Assembly (NCBI RefSeq): GCF_018424685.1
Contig: NZ_QTKX01000001.1
Coordinates: 1,178,001 to 1,242,000 of the forward strand
Length of the DNA: 64,000 nucleotides
Source: Mesobacillus boroniphilus
GTDB lineage: Bacteria; Bacillota; Bacilli; Bacillales; Cytobacillaceae
Direction of reading: 5' to 3'
The translations under genes and the position numbers were made by a program. This document shows positions 1 to 8,199 of this stretch, piece after piece (position 1 is the first letter of the stretch; every line of letters starts with the position of its first letter). The notes beneath the pieces are model-generated. The model was not told the origin of the DNA and did not search any database. It was given only the letters and a program-made list of their open reading frames with translations.

Positions 1-1
1 A

Positions 2-487
2 ATTCCGATCGTCCATGCGATTAACTCGGCAGCTGATGTCAGCTATGCGGAGATCGTAGCTACTATTTCATCCAGGAGTGCAGGCCCAGGAACTCGCGCA
101 AACATAGATGAGTTCACGATTACGACGCGTAGAGGAATTGAAGAAGTAGGGGGAGCCGACAAGGGGAAGGCCCTCATAATCCTTAATCCGGCCGAGCCTC
201 CTATTCTGATGCGGGACACGATCTATTGTGAAGTGAAAAATATGGACGAAGGTGCGATCACGAAATCAATCGAGCAGATGATTGAAACGGTGAGGCAATA
301 TGTGCCTGGCTACCGCCTCAAGCAGGATCCATTATTTGATGGAAATAAAGTGACTGTTTTCATAGAGGTTGAGGGTGCCGGGGACTACTTCCCTGTTTAC
401 GCAGGGAACCTGGATATCATGACAGCGGCGGCAACCCGGGTCGCTGAGGATTTTGCGGTCCATATGCTTGAAAAGCAGAGTGTGTAA
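2..487 (+). CDS. Acetaldehyde dehydrogenase (acylating), C-terminal part
   Basis: The frame is open from the left edge to TAA at 485-487, so only the last 161 residues are visible. They match the C-terminal dimerisation domain of acylating acetaldehyde dehydrogenase (DmpF/MhpF type), including the stretches [31 protein letters not shown] and [16 protein letters not shown]. The enzyme converts acetaldehyde, NAD+ and CoA to acetyl-CoA and normally forms a channelling complex with the aldolase encoded 12 bases downstream. The catalytic cysteine lies outside the window. The ATG at 209 is internal, not a start. Family call is confident; the N-terminus cannot be judged. Confidence 0.93.
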   Translation: MPIVHAINSAADVSYAEIVATISSRSAGPGTRANIDEFTITTRRGIEEVGGADKGKALIILNPAEPPILMRDTIYCEVKNMDEGAITKSIEQMIETVRQYVPGYRLKQDPLFDGNKVTVFIEVEGAGDYFPVYAGNLDIMTAAATRVAEDFAVHMLEKQSV

Positions 488-499
488 TCGAAAGGCTAG

Positions 500-1537
500 G
501 TGAAGGAATTGAATCGCAAAAGTGATAAGCCGATCAAGATCACAGAAGTTTGCTTGCGTGACGGAAGCCATGTCATGCAGCACCAATATACAGAAGACCA
601 GGTCCGCCGCGTGGCACGTGAGCTTGATGAGGCGGGAATGCACTATATCGAAGTAAGCCATGGTGACGGACTGGGAGGCTCCACGCTTCAGTATGGAAAA
701 TCGCTCGTAGATGAGATGAAGCTGATTGAAGCAGCGGTTGATGAGTGTCAAAACTCAAAGGTAGCTGTCCTCCTTTTACCAGGAATCGGGACTGTCAATG
801 AACTGAAGCAGGCACATGGACTAGGAGCAAGTCTTGTCCGTGTGGCGACCCATGTAACGGAAGCGGACGTTTCCGCACAGCATATCAGCATGGCCCGAGA
901 GCTTGGTATGGAGACACTCGGATTCCTGATGATGGCCCATATGGCTCCGACTGAAAAATTGGTCGAGCAGGCGAAGCTAATGGAAAGCTACGGTGCACAG
1001 GCTGTCTATGTGACGGACTCTGCAGGAGCACTTTTACCGCATGAAGTAAAAGATAGAATTGCTGCTCTTCGAGACTCGTTGTCTATCGAAGTAGGATTTC
1101 ATGCCCATAATAATCTATCATTAGCGGTTGCCAATACACTGGCTGCGATTGAAGAAGGCGCGACAAGGATCGATGGCAGCATCCGCTGTCTCGGTGCGGG
1201 TGCAGGGAATGCGCAAACGGAGGTTCTTTTATCCGTATTGGATCGAATGGGAGTTAACTTAGGAATCGATATTTATAAAATGATGGACCTGGCTGAGAAT
1301 ACGGTTGGTCCAATGATCCCGAGACCTCAGGAAATTAATAGAGGCAGCCTAGTGCTAGGTTACGCCGGAGTGTATTCAAGCTTCCTATTGCATGCTGAGC
1401 GTGCCAGCCAGAGATTCGGAATCGATTCAAGGGATATTTTGATAGAGTTGGGTAAACGGAAGGTTGTGGGCGGCCAGGAGGACATGATTCTTGATGTGGC
1501 TGCAGAACTGGCAAAAGCCCGGAAGCTGGAGGTGTAA
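500..1537 (+). CDS. dmpG: 4-hydroxy-2-oxovalerate aldolase
   Basis: The 345-residue product is of normal length for DmpG/MhpE. It cleaves 4-hydroxy-2-oxovalerate to pyruvate and acetaldehyde, the last carbon-carbon cleavage of the meta pathway. The HMG-like TIM barrel begins with ITEVCLRDGSHVMQHQ (metal/substrate Arg-Asp) and contains GFHAHNNLSLAVANT (metal-binding His pair) and GAGAGNAQTEVL. The C-terminal helical domain that contacts the dehydrogenase is present. It follows the acetaldehyde dehydrogenase by 12 bases and precedes the next gene by 2 bases, so one operon is likely. Start GTG at 500; TTG at 509, better spaced from AGGTGA, is an alternative. Confidence 0.95.
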   Translation: MKELNRKSDKPIKITEVCLRDGSHVMQHQYTEDQVRRVARELDEAGMHYIEVSHGDGLGGSTLQYGKSLVDEMKLIEAAVDECQNSKVAVLLLPGIGTVNELKQAHGLGASLVRVATHVTEADVSAQHISMARELGMETLGFLMMAHMAPTEKLVEQAKLMESYGAQAVYVTDSAGALLPHEVKDRIAALRDSLSIEVGFHAHNNLSLAVANTLAAIEEGATRIDGSIRCLGAGAGNAQTEVLLSVLDRMGVNLGIDIYKMMDLAENTVGPMIPRPQEINRGSLVLGYAGVYSSFLLHAERASQRFGIDSRDILIELGKRKVVGGQEDMILDVAAELAKARKLEV

Positions 1538-1539
1538 GA

Positions 1540-2337
1540 ATGACTATTACAAAAGGTGTTGACCTCGAAATTGTGGAATATTTGTATTCTGCTGAAAAAG
1601 AGCGTCGTGAAGTTGTAAAAGTAACAGACCGTTATCCTGAAATGAGCTTTGCTGACGCTTATTCTATCCAGGAAAAATTGATTGAGAGACGCGAAAAGGA
1701 TGGCGCTCGGAAAATTGGCTTGAAGCTTGGATTGACAAGCAAGGCGAAGCAGCAAATGATGGGTGTCCATGAAGCGATTTATGGGTATCTGACAGATGAT
1801 ATGCTCGCTTTGGAATGGGAACCTCTTGATTTTACATCTTTCATCCATCCAAAAGCGGAACCTGAAATCGCGTTTTTTATAGAAGAGGATTTACAGGGGA
1901 CAAACGTAACGGCTGAGGATGTACTGCGCGTAACAAAATTCGTGGCACCGGCAATCGAGATCATCGACAGTCGCTATTTAAACTTCAAGTTCACACTGGC
2001 TGATGTGATTGCGGATAACTGCTCTTCGTCAAAATTCTTAATCGGCAGCAAGTGGATGTCACCAAACGAATTGGACTTAGGGCAGCTAGGTATGGTGATG
2101 TCGAAAAACGGACAGGTGGTCCAAACTGGATCCAGTGCTGCGGTACTAGGACACCCGGCAACATCGGTCGCATGGGCAGTCAATAAGCTTGGTGAAGTTG
2201 GAAAAGGGATTAAAAAGGGAGACGTCATTTTAAGCGGGGCAGTATCAGAGGCGGTCACTTTCGAGCCAAATGATAATTTCGTCGTACAATTCGCAGAGCT
2301 TGGCAGTGTTTCTTTCACATGTAAATCTAGCACTTAG
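1540..2337 (+). CDS. dmpH: 4-oxalocrotonate decarboxylase / 2-keto-4-pentenoate hydratase family
   Basis: The 265-residue protein belongs to the fumarylacetoacetase-like hydratase/decarboxylase family. The stretches RYPEMSFADAYSIQ and IIDSRYLNFKFTLADVIADN look closer to 4-oxalocrotonate decarboxylase (DmpH) than to the hydratase (DmpE) as I recall those sequences. The acidic metal-binding residues are in PKAEPEIAF. It would decarboxylate 2-oxo-3-hexenedioate to 2-oxopent-4-enoate, feeding the hydratase and then the aldolase. A tautomerase gene at 5409 fits this oxalocrotonate branch. ATG lies 2 bases after the aldolase stop with GGAGGTG upstream. The stop codon lies inside the terminator hairpin. 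Hydratase activity remains possible. Confidence 0.82.
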   Translation: MTITKGVDLEIVEYLYSAEKERREVVKVTDRYPEMSFADAYSIQEKLIERREKDGARKIGLKLGLTSKAKQQMMGVHEAIYGYLTDDMLALEWEPLDFTSFIHPKAEPEIAFFIEEDLQGTNVTAEDVLRVTKFVAPAIEIIDSRYLNFKFTLADVIADNCSSSKFLIGSKWMSPNELDLGQLGMVMSKNGQVVQTGSSAAVLGHPATSVAWAVNKLGEVGKGIKKGDVILSGAVSEAVTFEPNDNFVVQFAELGSVSFTCKSST

Positions 2338-2362
2338 TTATCAAGACTAAGTGCTTTCTTTT
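2329..2362 (+). terminator. Rho-independent terminator after dmpH
   Basis: A 9-bp stem (AGCACTTAG / CTAAGTGCT) with a 9-base loop is followed by a T-rich tract. The dmpH stop codon is inside the left arm. It separates the enzyme operon from the TRAP operon. Confidence 0.85.
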
Positions 2363-2437
2363 TAAGTTTAGAATATTCGAAATATAAAGATAAAATTTAC
2401 ATTCTATGTTAACCACTTTACACTTTTGCTAGTAAAA

Positions 2438-2453
2438 AGTGATTATAATCACA
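2438..2453 (+). promoter_or_regulatory. Palindrome over a -10 element, FNR/CRP-type candidate operator
   Basis: The sequence AGTGATTATAATCACA contains a perfect 14-bp palindrome (2439-2452) with GTGA-N6-TCAC geometry. It contains TATAAT, the best -10 hexamer before dctP, at 2444-2449; no good -35 is present, which suits an activator-dependent or repressed promoter. The layout matches CRP/FNR-family boxes with one deviation in the outermost base. Another palindrome-binding regulator is possible. Confidence 0.45.
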
Positions 2454-2517
2454 GTTAGAGACAGGTTGGGAAATTTTTATGATAGCGTTTTCAAAAAGAA
2501 AAAAAGGGGTGCGAGAA

Positions 2518-3531
2518 ATGAAAAAGTTTAAAAAGATTGGGCTTACACTATTAATCTTTGTGCTAATTTTGACGACTGCGGCTTGCAGCAGCGAGACGGA
2601 TGCCAAGCCTAAATCAGGTTCGGGTGAAAAGTACTCATTCAAGCTTGCGCATATTACCCCGACGGATCATATGTGGCATAAGGCTGCAGAGAAGTTTAAA
2701 GAAGAATTGGATAAGCGTTCTGATGGCAGGATGCAGGTAGAAATCTATCCTGCGAGCCAGCTTGGTACTGAAGCAGATATGGTACAGCAGATTTCTTCCG
2801 GTTCAGTTGATTTTGGATTCATTACGGCTGCCTACTTGAGCTCTCGTGCACCTGCCTTTACAGCATGGTTCTCACCATACGCGTTCAAGGACTTGGAAGC
2901 TGCGAATGCTGCACGTGATACAGAAGTAGCGAAGAAAATCCTCGGAACTTTGGATGGCCAGGGAATCAAAGGATTGGATTACTTGTTTGCAGGGAACCGC
3001 GTGATGCTTTTCAAGGATAAGGAAGTAAAGAAGCCAGAAGATATGAAGGGTCTGGCATTCCGCGTTACTCCTAGTCCACCGCTTCAGGATTTCTACAAAT
3101 CAATGGGTGCTTCACCTGAATCATTGCCACTTCCAGAAGTATACGCAGCAATCCAGACTGGCGTTATCGATGGAATGGATATGGACCTAGATGCATCAAT
3201 CACAAATAAGTACCATGAAGTTGCAAAATATGGCGCTGTAACGAACCACATGGTATGGCCAGCTGTGGCATTGATGAACAAAGATAAATACGGAAAAATG
3301 TCAGATGACGATAAAAAAATCATTGATGAGTCCATTAAAGCAGCTGCTGAGTATGCGGTAAAAACTCGTTCCGCTCAGGAAGAGGAGTTCAAGAAGACGC
3401 TTAGCGATGCTGGGATGAAGATTTATGAAATCGATCAGGAATTATTTGAACCATATATTAAGCAATTCGATGAAAAATATGGACCAACTGATCCGCTCAT
3501 CCAGGAATTCATCGATACATTCCGCAAATAA
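2518..3531 (+). CDS. dctP: TRAP transporter solute-binding lipoprotein (DctP family)
   Basis: A 337-residue extracytoplasmic receptor of a tripartite ATP-independent periplasmic transporter. It has a lipoprotein signal (MKKFKKIGLTLLIF..., then TTAACSS with the lipidated Cys near residue 23), followed by the DctP fold with KLAHITPTDHMWHKAA and GNRVMLFKDKEVKKPEDMKG. It captures an organic acid anion outside the membrane and passes it to DctQM. An in-frame ATG lies further upstream (2479), but ATG 2518 has AAAGGGG at the right distance and gives a clean signal peptide. dctQ follows after 18 bases. Flanking meta-pathway genes suggest an aromatic or dicarboxylic acid ligand; this is inference. Confidence 0.93.
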   Translation: MKKFKKIGLTLLIFVLILTTAACSSETDAKPKSGSGEKYSFKLAHITPTDHMWHKAAEKFKEELDKRSDGRMQVEIYPASQLGTEADMVQQISSGSVDFGFITAAYLSSRAPAFTAWFSPYAFKDLEAANAARDTEVAKKILGTLDGQGIKGLDYLFAGNRVMLFKDKEVKKPEDMKGLAFRVTPSPPLQDFYKSMGASPESLPLPEVYAAIQTGVIDGMDMDLDASITNKYHEVAKYGAVTNHMVWPAVALMNKDKYGKMSDDDKKIIDESIKAAAEYAVKTRSAQEEEFKKTLSDAGMKIYEIDQELFEPYIKQFDEKYGPTDPLIQEFIDTFRK

Positions 3532-3549
3532 CCTATTGGAGGGAAATGC

Positions 3550-4080
3550 GTGAAATATGTCAGCAATATGGTAGCCAGTTTCGAAAAGAAACTGGCTATT
3601 ATCCTCATGTTCGCAATGGCTGTGATTGTCGCTGCTGCAGTCGTTTTTCGCTATGTATTCAAAGAACCGTTGTTTTGGGCAAGTGAAGTATCGGTTTTTT
3701 TGCTGATATACATAACATTCATCGGCGGCAGCCTCGGTCTCAAATATAAGACACAGGCGGCAGTCACACTAGTAACGGATTATCTTCCGGAAAAAGTCAA
3801 TAAATGGGTGGGAGTCCTGGCCCATGTTTTCATGCTCTTATTCATGTCAATTCTATTATTCTATTGTTTTACCTGGATTGCTTCCCCATCGGTCGCGATT
3901 CAAAAATCGAGTGCGATCCTGCTGCCAATGTGGATCCCTTATGCAATCCTGCCGATTGGATTGCTGTTCGCAACGATTCATTTATTAAACAATATGTTAG
4001 AAATTATCAAGAATCAACATATTGATAGCGATATGGTTTCTAATCTCCATGCTGCTGCAAAGGAGAGTGAAGAAGAATGA
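3550..4080 (+). CDS. dctQ: TRAP transporter small membrane subunit (DctQ family)
   Basis: A 176-residue protein with about four transmembrane helices (near residues 15-35, 48-68, 88-112, 128-150), the usual DctQ architecture. The segment FWASEVSVFLLIYITFIGGSLGLK is typical of the family. It forms the membrane complex with DctM. The start is GTG with GGAGGG 6 bases upstream; the stop overlaps the dctM start by 4 bases, indicating translational coupling. The C-terminus is acidic (KESEEE) and cytoplasmic. Confidence 0.92.
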   Translation: MKYVSNMVASFEKKLAIILMFAMAVIVAAAVVFRYVFKEPLFWASEVSVFLLIYITFIGGSLGLKYKTQAAVTLVTDYLPEKVNKWVGVLAHVFMLLFMSILLFYCFTWIASPSVAIQKSSAILLPMWIPYAILPIGLLFATIHLLNNMLEIIKNQHIDSDMVSNLHAAAKESEEE

Positions 4081-5357
4081 TGGCTCTAGTTATTATAGCG
4101 TTCGTTGTATTTTTGCTGATGGGCATTCCTATCTCTCTAGTTCTCGGAATGACGACAATCGTCTATTTTCTGGTGACTGGTAATACGGTCCTGCTGGAAT
4201 CTACTCCACAGCGTCTGTATTCCGGAATGGAGAACTTTGGCTTGCTGGCGATTCCCTTATTCATGCTAACAGGGGAATTGATGAATAGCGGCGGGATTAC
4301 AAATAGACTAGTTGTTTTTGCAAGAGTGCTGGTTGGCCATGTTCGTGGAGGGCTCGCCTATGTAACTGTTATAGCGAATATGTTTCTGGCATCGATTTTA
4401 GGGTCGGCGAATGCGCAGGCGGCAATGATGAGTAAGGTCATGGTTCCCGAGATGGAGAAGGAAGGATATAGCCGTGAATTTTCGTCTGCCCTTACGCTTG
4501 CAAGCTCGATCGTTGCCCCAATCATCCCACCAAGCATGATTTTTATCATTTATGGAACATTGTCTGGAACGTCCATTGGCGGCTTGTTTATGGCAGGGAT
4601 TATTCCCGGTACGATTTTTGGAATAGGGTTTGTGGCGTTGATTGCCTATTTGGGCTACAAGCATAATTTTCCGCGCAGTAAAAGAGCCAGCTTTTCGGAA
4701 ATCTGGAGTTCGTTTGTAAAAGTGCTTCCGGCTATTTTAGTGCCATTTGTAATTACAGTCGGAATACTAAGTGGTGCGTTTACTGCGACAGAATCTGCAG
4801 CAGTCGCAAGTGTAATCGCATTCGTTGTCGGAATGTTTTTCTACAGGGAATTGAAGTGGAGAAGCCTGCCGATGATCCTGGTGAACACGGTCATCGGTAC
4901 TGCCACTGTGACATTCTTGATTGCAATGGCCAACTTATTTGGCTGGTTGATTGCCTTTGAACAGATTCCGCAATTAATTGCGAATTCGATGCTGTCAATT
5001 TCTGATAATCCATTTGTATTCCTGCTTCTGGTTAACATCTTCTTGTTGATTATCGGAACGTTATTAGATGGAATCGCCGCATTGATTATTCTCGTTCCTG
5101 TTTTCATGCCTCTGGTGACAGGATTTAATATCGACCCGATTCATTTCGGTGTTATCATCTGTATAAACCTGACAATTGGACTACTGACACCACCGGTAGG
5201 AACAGGACTGTTTATCGTTTCCTCCATAGCCGAGGTCAAATTCGAACGGCTGATCAAAGCCGTTATGCCAATGCTTCTTATCGGTATCGCCATGCTATTC
5301 ATCGTTACCTACTGGGATCAAACAACCCTGTTCATCCCAAGGTTACTAGGATTCTAA
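4077..5357 (+). CDS. dctM: TRAP transporter large permease (DctM family)
   Basis: A 426-residue permease with about 12-13 hydrophobic segments, normal for DctM. It carries the substrate across the membrane driven by a sodium or proton gradient. Family features include GLLAIPLFMLTGELMNSGGI, the ASSIVAPIIPPSMIFIIYG loop and TPPVGTGLFI near the C-terminus. It overlaps dctQ by 4 bases and is followed 51 bases later by the tautomerase gene, so dctPQM-tautomerase is probably one transcript ending at the 5593 terminator. Confidence 0.94.
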   Translation: MMALVIIAFVVFLLMGIPISLVLGMTTIVYFLVTGNTVLLESTPQRLYSGMENFGLLAIPLFMLTGELMNSGGITNRLVVFARVLVGHVRGGLAYVTVIANMFLASILGSANAQAAMMSKVMVPEMEKEGYSREFSSALTLASSIVAPIIPPSMIFIIYGTLSGTSIGGLFMAGIIPGTIFGIGFVALIAYLGYKHNFPRSKRASFSEIWSSFVKVLPAILVPFVITVGILSGAFTATESAAVASVIAFVVGMFFYRELKWRSLPMILVNTVIGTATVTFLIAMANLFGWLIAFEQIPQLIANSMLSISDNPFVFLLLVNIFLLIIGTLLDGIAALIILVPVFMPLVTGFNIDPIHFGVIICINLTIGLLTPPVGTGLFIVSSIAEVKFERLIKAVMPMLLIGIAMLFIVTYWDQTTLFIPRLLGF

Positions 5358-5408
5358 TTTAGGTTGTGCCTGTCTCCACCCAGAAATTGTAGAAAAGGAG
5401 AGGTTGTT

Positions 5409-5606
5409 TTGCCGATTATTCAGGTTCAGGTTCTCGAGGGCCGTAGTGATGAGAAGATCAAAGAATTGATTGCCGGAATTACGGATACAGCGGTTCGGAC
5501 ACTTGAAGTGAAGCCTGAGCAGGTTCGTGTCATTGTCCAGACAGTTCCCCATAAATATTGGGGTGTTGGAGGAGTGACGAAGGATGAAGAAAAATCCCAA
5601 CTCTAA
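5409..5606 (+). CDS. 4-oxalocrotonate tautomerase family protein
   Basis: A 65-residue protein. Removal of the initiator Met leaves the catalytic N-terminal Pro (PIIQVQVLEGRS), the hallmark of the tautomerase superfamily. The family arginines are present near residues 11 and 39. It ketonises 2-hydroxymuconate to 2-oxo-3-hexenedioate, the substrate of the decarboxylase at 1540. The start is TTG at 5409 with AGGAGAGG upstream; the earlier in-frame start at 5364 lacks this and would hide the Pro. The gene is slightly longer than the classical 62-residue enzyme, with a short C-terminal tail. Confidence 0.88.
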   Translation: MPIIQVQVLEGRSDEKIKELIAGITDTAVRTLEVKPEQVRVIVQTVPHKYWGVGGVTKDEEKSQL

Positions 5607-5627
5607 TATAAGAGTTGGGATTTTTTA
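5593..5627 (+). terminator. Rho-independent terminator of TRAP/tautomerase operon
   Basis: A 12-bp perfect stem (AATCCCAACTCT / AGAGTTGGGATT) is followed by TTTTT. It overlaps the tautomerase stop codon. Confidence 0.92.
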
Positions 5628-5816
5628 GTAAAATATTAAAAGGATTTTGTATTTTAGAAGCGAATAGATAAAAAGGTTAGCACTTATTTAATAGGAATAA
5701 TTGGTGAATTAAATGGTGAAATCAACTGAGCAAATCCTAGTTGTTTCAAAAATAATTGAATACATGAGAAATATATCACCGAGGAAGCCACATTTTAATG
5801 AAATGGAGTGATGTTG

Positions 5817-6179
5817 ATGTTAAACAAAGTATGCGTTTTAACGATTAAGGTTGATGACATGCAAAAAGCTCTTGAATTTTATACGAAGGTACTAGATTTC
5901 GAAGTGTCCAAGCATTATGGGGAAAATATCGTTTCACTTGTACATAACGAAATTCCAATTGTCCTGGAAAAATCAGATGATCGAAGCAATGCAGTCGGCC
6001 AGAATGTTTTATTAGGTATTCTTTCCGAAAACCTTGATGAGGATGTTACCCGACTTCGCGATAGGGGAGCTAAAATCTTATTTGATGAATCTAAGCCATG
6101 TCCCCCTGGTAGATACAACATGATTGCAGATCCTTTTGGCAATAAACTGGAGCTCGTTGAATTTTCGAATTTTAATTAA
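5817..6179 (+). CDS. VOC family protein (glyoxalase/bleomycin resistance fold)
   Basis: A 120-residue single VOC domain (two beta-alpha-beta-beta-beta modules). Visible family features are KVDDMQKALEFYTKVLDFEV at the N-terminus and DPFGNKLELVEF at the C-terminus with the metal-binding Glu. The substrate cannot be deduced. ATG 5817 is preferred over GTG 5808 and ATG 5811 because GGAGTG then lies about 6 bases upstream. It stands alone between the tautomerase terminator and nos. Confidence 0.85.
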   Translation: MLNKVCVLTIKVDDMQKALEFYTKVLDFEVSKHYGENIVSLVHNEIPIVLEKSDDRSNAVGQNVLLGILSENLDEDVTRLRDRGAKILFDESKPCPPGRYNMIADPFGNKLELVEFSNFN

Positions 6180-6349
6180 CGTCTGTATTAAATATGCTTG
6201 TTAAGCTCCCTTTTTCGGTGATAGACGAAAGGGTAACAGCCTTTTAGCAGGAGCCTCTGCATAATCCTTATACGAATCTCCATTATTGCGTCCTTTTAAG
6301 TTTTCCATGTTAAAATGATAGGATAGTACAACATCGGGAGGACGCAGTT

Positions 6350-7429
6350 TTGAATAAGGAATTATATAAGGAAGCAGAGGACTTCATACTCAGTTGTCAT
6401 CAAGAATTGCAAAAAACGGAGCAGGAGATGATTAATAGGCTAGAACAGGTTAAAGGTGAAATCAATAAGACAGGTACTTATATACATACATATGAAGAAC
6501 TGGAGCACGGTGCAAAAATGGCGTGGAGGAACAGCAATCGCTGTATTGGTCGTTTATTCTGGGAAAGCTTGACTGTCTTTGACCGTCGGTGTTTAACGAA
6601 AGAGACCGAAATTAAGGATGCCCTGTTCCATCATATCGAATATGCGACAAATGAAGGGAAGATTCGGCCGTCCATTTCGATTTTCAGGCAAAAAAGAGGA
6701 GATCAAGAAATTCGGATTTGGAACCATCAGCTGATCCGTTATGCCGGCTATGAAACAGAGCATGGTATTTTAGGCGATCCTCATTCGCTTGATTTTACGA
6801 AAAAATGTGAGGAAATGGGCTGGAAAGGTGAAGGAACCAGATTTGATGTGCTCCCGCTGGTGATTCAGGTTGATGGAAAGGAGCCTGAGCTTTTTGAAAT
6901 CGATAAAAAAATGGTGTTGGAGGTTCCTTTGCGACATCCAGAATACTCTTGGTTTGAGGAGTTGGAATTAAAATGGTATGCAGTCCCGTTCATCGCTGAC
7001 ATGATGCTGGAAATAGGAGGTATCAAGTATACTGCAGCACCTTTTAATGGCTGGTATATGGGTACAGAAATCGGTGCCCGAAATCTTGCTGATGAATTCC
7101 GCTATGACCTTTTGCCTTCGGTCGCTGAGCATATGGGCTTAAACTTGAAGAAAAACAGTACTCTTTGGAAGGATCGTGCTCTTATAGAGTTGAACACGAG
7201 CGTACTGCATTCATTTAACGAAGACAGGATCGCCATCGTGGACCATCATACGGCAGCGTCGCAATTCAAAGTTTTTGAGGAGAAGGAGGAGGCTGCTGAT
7301 CGAACTGTAACGGGAGATTGGACTTGGCTGATTCCACCTGTTTCTCCAGCTTCTACCCATATTTTTCATAAGACTTATGAAAACAAAATAATGAGTCCGA
7401 ATTATTTTTATCAGGAGAAACCTTTCTAA
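6350..7429 (+). CDS. nos: Nitric oxide synthase oxygenase
   Basis: A 359-residue bacterial NOS comprising only the heme oxygenase domain. It oxidises L-arginine to citrulline and NO using electrons from unlinked cellular reductases. The heme-ligating Cys is residue 65 in [13 protein letters not shown]. The arginine-anchoring Glu is in [14 protein letters not shown]. The C-terminal [20 protein letters not shown] is typical, and no flavin domains follow. TTG start with GGGAGG about 9 bases upstream. In Gram-positives this NO is linked to oxidative-stress and antibiotic tolerance. The gene is convergent with a probable selenium-dependent redox lipoprotein. Confidence 0.97.
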   Translation: MNKELYKEAEDFILSCHQELQKTEQEMINRLEQVKGEINKTGTYIHTYEELEHGAKMAWRNSNRCIGRLFWESLTVFDRRCLTKETEIKDALFHHIEYATNEGKIRPSISIFRQKRGDQEIRIWNHQLIRYAGYETEHGILGDPHSLDFTKKCEEMGWKGEGTRFDVLPLVIQVDGKEPELFEIDKKMVLEVPLRHPEYSWFEELELKWYAVPFIADMMLEIGGIKYTAAPFNGWYMGTEIGARNLADEFRYDLLPSVAEHMGLNLKKNSTLWKDRALIELNTSVLHSFNEDRIAIVDHHTAASQFKVFEEKEEAADRTVTGDWTWLIPPVSPASTHIFHKTYENKIMSPNYFYQEKPF

Positions 7430-7434
7430 TGGAA

Positions 7435-7465
7435 ACACCACCCGGATTGGGTGGTGTCTTGTTTA
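7435..7465. terminator. Bidirectional terminator between nos and redox lipoprotein gene
   Basis: A 9-bp perfect stem (ACACCACCC / GGGTGGTGT) lies between the convergent stops. T-rich tract on the plus strand (TTGTTTATT); its use on the minus strand is less clear. Confidence 0.75.
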
Positions 7466-7984
7466 TTGTGCTGGATCTTTCCCTTTAGCAATATCCGCAG
7501 CGTATGGAATGATTCCTTCTGCTTCGACACCGAATGTATCGATTTGCTGCGAATGGAGAACAGTGCCATCCTTATCAAGAACAGCGAAGCCTCGTACTGC
7601 TATTGGTGCCTCAGGATCCAACATGTTTGTCTTTTTGATTAATTTCAATTTCTCATCTGAGATAACTGGATAATCAAGTCCCAACTCATCTTTCATAGCT
7701 TTATGTTCCTCAACGGAAGATGCGCTAACCGCGTAAATATTGCCAGGGAACTGGCTGAATGAATCTTTTCGGCTCTGCAGCTCGACCAGCTGCGATTTAC
7801 AGAAGTCTCAACCAACTCCGGTAAAAAAGAATATTAGCGCAGGCTCTTCCATATTTTCAAAGGATACTTCCTCACCGTTTTCATCTGGAAGGGAAAGGCC
7901 ATTTGATTCAGGTTGATCCCCAGAACATCCACTAAGGAAAGCGCCGATCATTAATAACAGGATAATAAAAATAGATTTTTTCAT
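7463..7984 (-). CDS. Thioredoxin-fold (AhpC/TSA-like) lipoprotein, probable selenoprotein with in-frame TGA
   Basis: Read from ATG at 7984, the frame is continuous for 173 codons apart from one TGA at 7810-7808 (codon 59). The N-terminus is a clear lipoprotein signal (lipobox LSGC, Cys20) with AGGAGG upstream. The strand before the TGA (EEPALIFFFTGVG) and the residues after it (DFCKSQLVEL) form the active-site region of a peroxiredoxin/TlpA-like fold. The TGA is the first position of an X-D-F-C redox motif, where relatives normally carry Cys. The downstream half keeps good codon use and a normal ending (VLDKDGTVLHSQQ). A SECIS-like hairpin follows (7777-7793). I read it as a membrane-anchored UxxC thiol-redox selenoprotein. 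A nonsense mutation or base-call error is the alternative. Confidence 0.75.
7777..7793 (-). promoter_or_regulatory. Candidate bacterial SECIS stem-loop
   Basis: In the mRNA sense the sequence GCAGCTGGTCGAGCTGC forms a perfect 6-bp stem with a 5-base GGTCG loop. It begins 14 bases after the TGA, so the loop is 20 bases downstream. The loop starts with GG and contains GGTC, as in the E. coli fdhF element. Length, loop and distance fit the published description of bacterial SECIS elements (short upper stem, G in the first two loop bases, loop roughly 16-37 bases from UGA). Confidence 0.7.
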
Positions 7985-8199
7985 GGTGCACCTCCTTATG
8001 TATATCTTCAGTATATATGGTTTTGCTGAAATCTCATTATATCATTTATAGAGAATTATTATAGAATGCGCAGCTGCTCCTCCTAAATTCCTATTTTCAG
8101 TAAAAAGAAGCCTTCCATTTAGTTAAAATTCAGAAAATATGTTAGAGTTGTATTTAGTAACAGGTCATAATATCTAGTATTTAATATGGAGGGACTACA

